Shown here piece by piece: positions 50,773 through 52,021 of a stretch of DNA of 52,021 nt. The DNA is taken from the NCBI GenBank assembly GCA_964524185.1, contig CAZGCI010000019.1, positions 1 through 52,021 of the forward strand, given 5' to 3'. Source of the DNA: Thiohalocapsa sp964524185. GTDB lineage: Bacteria > Pseudomonadota > Gammaproteobacteria > Chromatiales > Chromatiaceae. The position numbers and the translations under genes are program-made. Position 1 is the first letter of the stretch. Each line of letters begins with the position of its first letter. The notes below the pieces were generated by a model, which was given only the letters and a program-made list of their open reading frames with translations, searched no databases and was not told where the DNA came from.

Positions 50773-51843
50773 TCAACCCGCCACGCCGAAGCGCTCTTTC
50801 AGGCGCTCTACGGTCGTGCGCCATGATGGCGTGACAGGCTTGCAGACGGTATTCTGATTGCCGAACATCCCGACCTCCTGAACGGCCTGGCCCTCCGGCA
50901 GCGTGTGCTGCCAGCCTATCGGTACGAAGTACTCGCATCGCTCGGGGTCCTCGACGAGGTTACGGTGGTAGCCGCCCTGCAGAACATCCAGGGCGGGCTG
51001 GCCGTCTATCCGAAACTCGCTCGCCGGCACTCGCGGGCCGGCCACGGTGCCCACGCCGACGAAGCCCTTTCCGGGGATTTTGACCCACACGCGGTCGCCC
51101 TCGCTCAGCATCCGCAGGGAATTGCTGTACCAAGTGCCACCACCGCCCGAGATGAAGCCGTATCTCACAGCCTCGTCCCAGCGCCGCGTCTCGTCGGCCC
51201 CGAAACTGACATAGAACTCACCGTTCCAGGGTTCCTTCTCGCCCTTCCGTCCGGCGCTCGCAGCCTGTACCTGCACCTCGCCAGGGTCGATCAGCCATGC
51301 GCGGCTCAGGAGTTGCGCGTCTCCATGATTGAAGACCTGGAAGAACATCACGTTGATCGCGACGCCGCGCTCGTTGAGATAGCTGACGATGCGCTCGCTG
51401 CTGGCGTCGAGGGAGGCAGCGACGATGACGATCTGGTGGCTCTGGTTCAGCGCATCCTCGTCGAGGGGCTGTCCGAATTGGGTGCGGAAATCGTCCGACA
51501 GGCTTCGGCCGGGGCGGAATTTCGCGTAGATCGCGGCAACATCGTCGGCGCCGACGGTTTCGATCCAGGCGGCGTAGTCGAGTGCCTGGGCGACGACCTC
51601 GCGCGGTGTCTTCTCGCGCTTGAGCTCCACGAGGACGAGGCTGCCGTCTGGGGCGATGGCGAGGAGATCGAGAATACCACCATACCCGGTGGCGACCTGC
51701 CGGCCGATCAGCATCCATTCCGACGACAGGATCCGCGGCTGGGCGACGATCATGTCCTCCAGCATCTGCTCGGACGGCAGGACGCCCTGCGGCACCTCGG
51801 CGGGCGTCTGCGACACTGTCCAAACGGCATGTGAAATGGGCAT
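50773..51843 (-). CDS. NucS-like PD-(D/E)XK nuclease-domain protein
   Basis: A 356-residue protein whose N-terminal half (about 1-160) carries the nuclease pattern seen in DUF91/NucS-like domains: YGGILDLLAIAPDGSLVLVELK, with the Asp and the E-x-K pair (VELKREKTPREVVAQALDYA). A second half (about 200-356) includes DRVWVKIPGKGFVGVGTV, a PUA-like or EVE-like fold in appearance, but this is uncertain. It starts one base into the preceding stop (TAATG) of an HsdS-like gene, so both belong to one operon. A defence or restriction-linked role is suggested by that neighbour. Confidence 0.7.
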   Translation of the reverse strand: MPISHAVWTVSQTPAEVPQGVLPSEQMLEDMIVAQPRILSSEWMLIGRQVATGYGGILDLLAIAPDGSLVLVELKREKTPREVVAQALDYAAWIETVGADDVAAIYAKFRPGRSLSDDFRTQFGQPLDEDALNQSHQIVIVAASLDASSERIVSYLNERGVAINVMFFQVFNHGDAQLLSRAWLIDPGEVQVQAASAGRKGEKEPWNGEFYVSFGADETRRWDEAVRYGFISGGGGTWYSNSLRMLSEGDRVWVKIPGKGFVGVGTVAGPRVPASEFRIDGQPALDVLQGGYHRNLVEDPERCEYFVPIGWQHTLPEGQAVQEVGMFGNQNTVCKPVTPSWRTTVERLKERFGVAG

Positions 51844-52021
51844 TATTCCGCAGCCTCAAGCGCGTCCGCGGCGGGCTCCAGCGCCTCGTGGAGCAGGGCT
51901 TCGAGGAGGCGGGCGCGGGTGGTGTCGGCGGTGGTGAGGGCGGCCTCCAGCCGGTCGCAGAGGGCCATGAGGGCATCGACCTTGGCCACGATGCGGTGTT
52001 GTTCGGCGAGGGGTGGGAGGG
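51843..52021 (-). CDS. hsdS: C-terminal end of type I restriction specificity subunit (partial)
   Basis: The window edge cuts this gene; only the last 59 codons are visible. They read PLPPLAEQHRIVAKVDALMA, CDRLEAALTTADTTRARLLE and ALLHEALEPAADALEAAE, the conserved C-terminal helix of HsdS. That helix follows the second target-recognition domain and packs against the methyltransferase. The stop codon overlaps the start of the nuclease gene by one base. The rest of the system (hsdM, hsdR) should lie to the right of the window. Confidence 0.88.
   Translation of the reverse strand, partial: LPPLAEQHRIVAKVDALMALCDRLEAALTTADTTRARLLEALLHEALEPAADALEAAE

Overview
The window reads as chromosome of a high-GC gammaproteobacterium, most likely a Chromatiales-type (purple sulfur bacterium-like) lineage. 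This rests on the gshB-(apbE)-tonB-yqgE-ruvX gene order, a canonical PilT, a precorrin cluster of the oxygen-dependent type with a CobZ-like flavoprotein/Fe-S pair, and strong GC bias. The taxonomic call is inference; no rRNA or other marker is present.

Left part (1-31.6 kb): ordinary chromosome. In order: a MscK/KefA-type mechanosensitive channel; type II NADH dehydrogenase; a BON-domain periplasmic protein; pilT, whose start appears to be ATC; the minus-strand run gshB, apbE, tonB-like, yqgE, ruvX; a TolC-like/HlyD-like pair with no pump beside it; a NamZ (DUF1343) muramidase; serB; a cobalamin ring-synthesis cluster (cobM, cobZ split into a TcuA-like and a TcuB-like gene, cobK, cobJ, cobI, cobH, cobL); a DUF900 lipoprotein hydrolase; an AmpG-type muropeptide permease; a SOUL haem-binding protein; a family 4 uracil-DNA glycosylase; and leuA.

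Right part (31.68-50.64 kb): an accessory island of about 19 kb bounded by two direct repeats of about 235 bp and about 97% identity. The left repeat lies about 70 bp upstream of leuA. The right one lies next to a NucS-like nuclease and the end of a type I restriction specificity gene. Inside are a transposase remnant, an ISAzo13-type IS with a damaged transposase, three sulfotransferase-like genes, glycosyltransferases, a GDP-mannose 3,5-epimerase-like gene and a decayed second epimerase copy.

The centre of the island is a tightly packed seven-gene minus-strand operon (45870 to 38422). It encodes a small membrane protein with a Pro/Thr/Ser/Ala-rich segment, a glycosyltransferase with an N-terminal PqqD domain, a 2OG-Fe(II) dioxygenase, an O-fucosyltransferase-like protein fused to a degenerate HprK-like domain, a prolyl-4-hydroxylase-like dioxygenase, a hydroxyproline/serine glycosyltransferase-like protein with a C-terminal PqqD domain, and a GT60-like glycosyltransferase. 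A second GT60-like gene is divergent, and a GT77-like gene and the GDP-sugar epimerase follow. I infer a peptide-modification system in which PqqD-type recognition domains dock the small Pro/Thr-rich protein, hydroxylases oxidise it, and the transferases build (possibly sulfated) O-glycans on it. The enzyme set recalls eukaryotic Skp1 hydroxyproline glycosylation and plant extensin glycosylation. The function is not shown by sequence alone.
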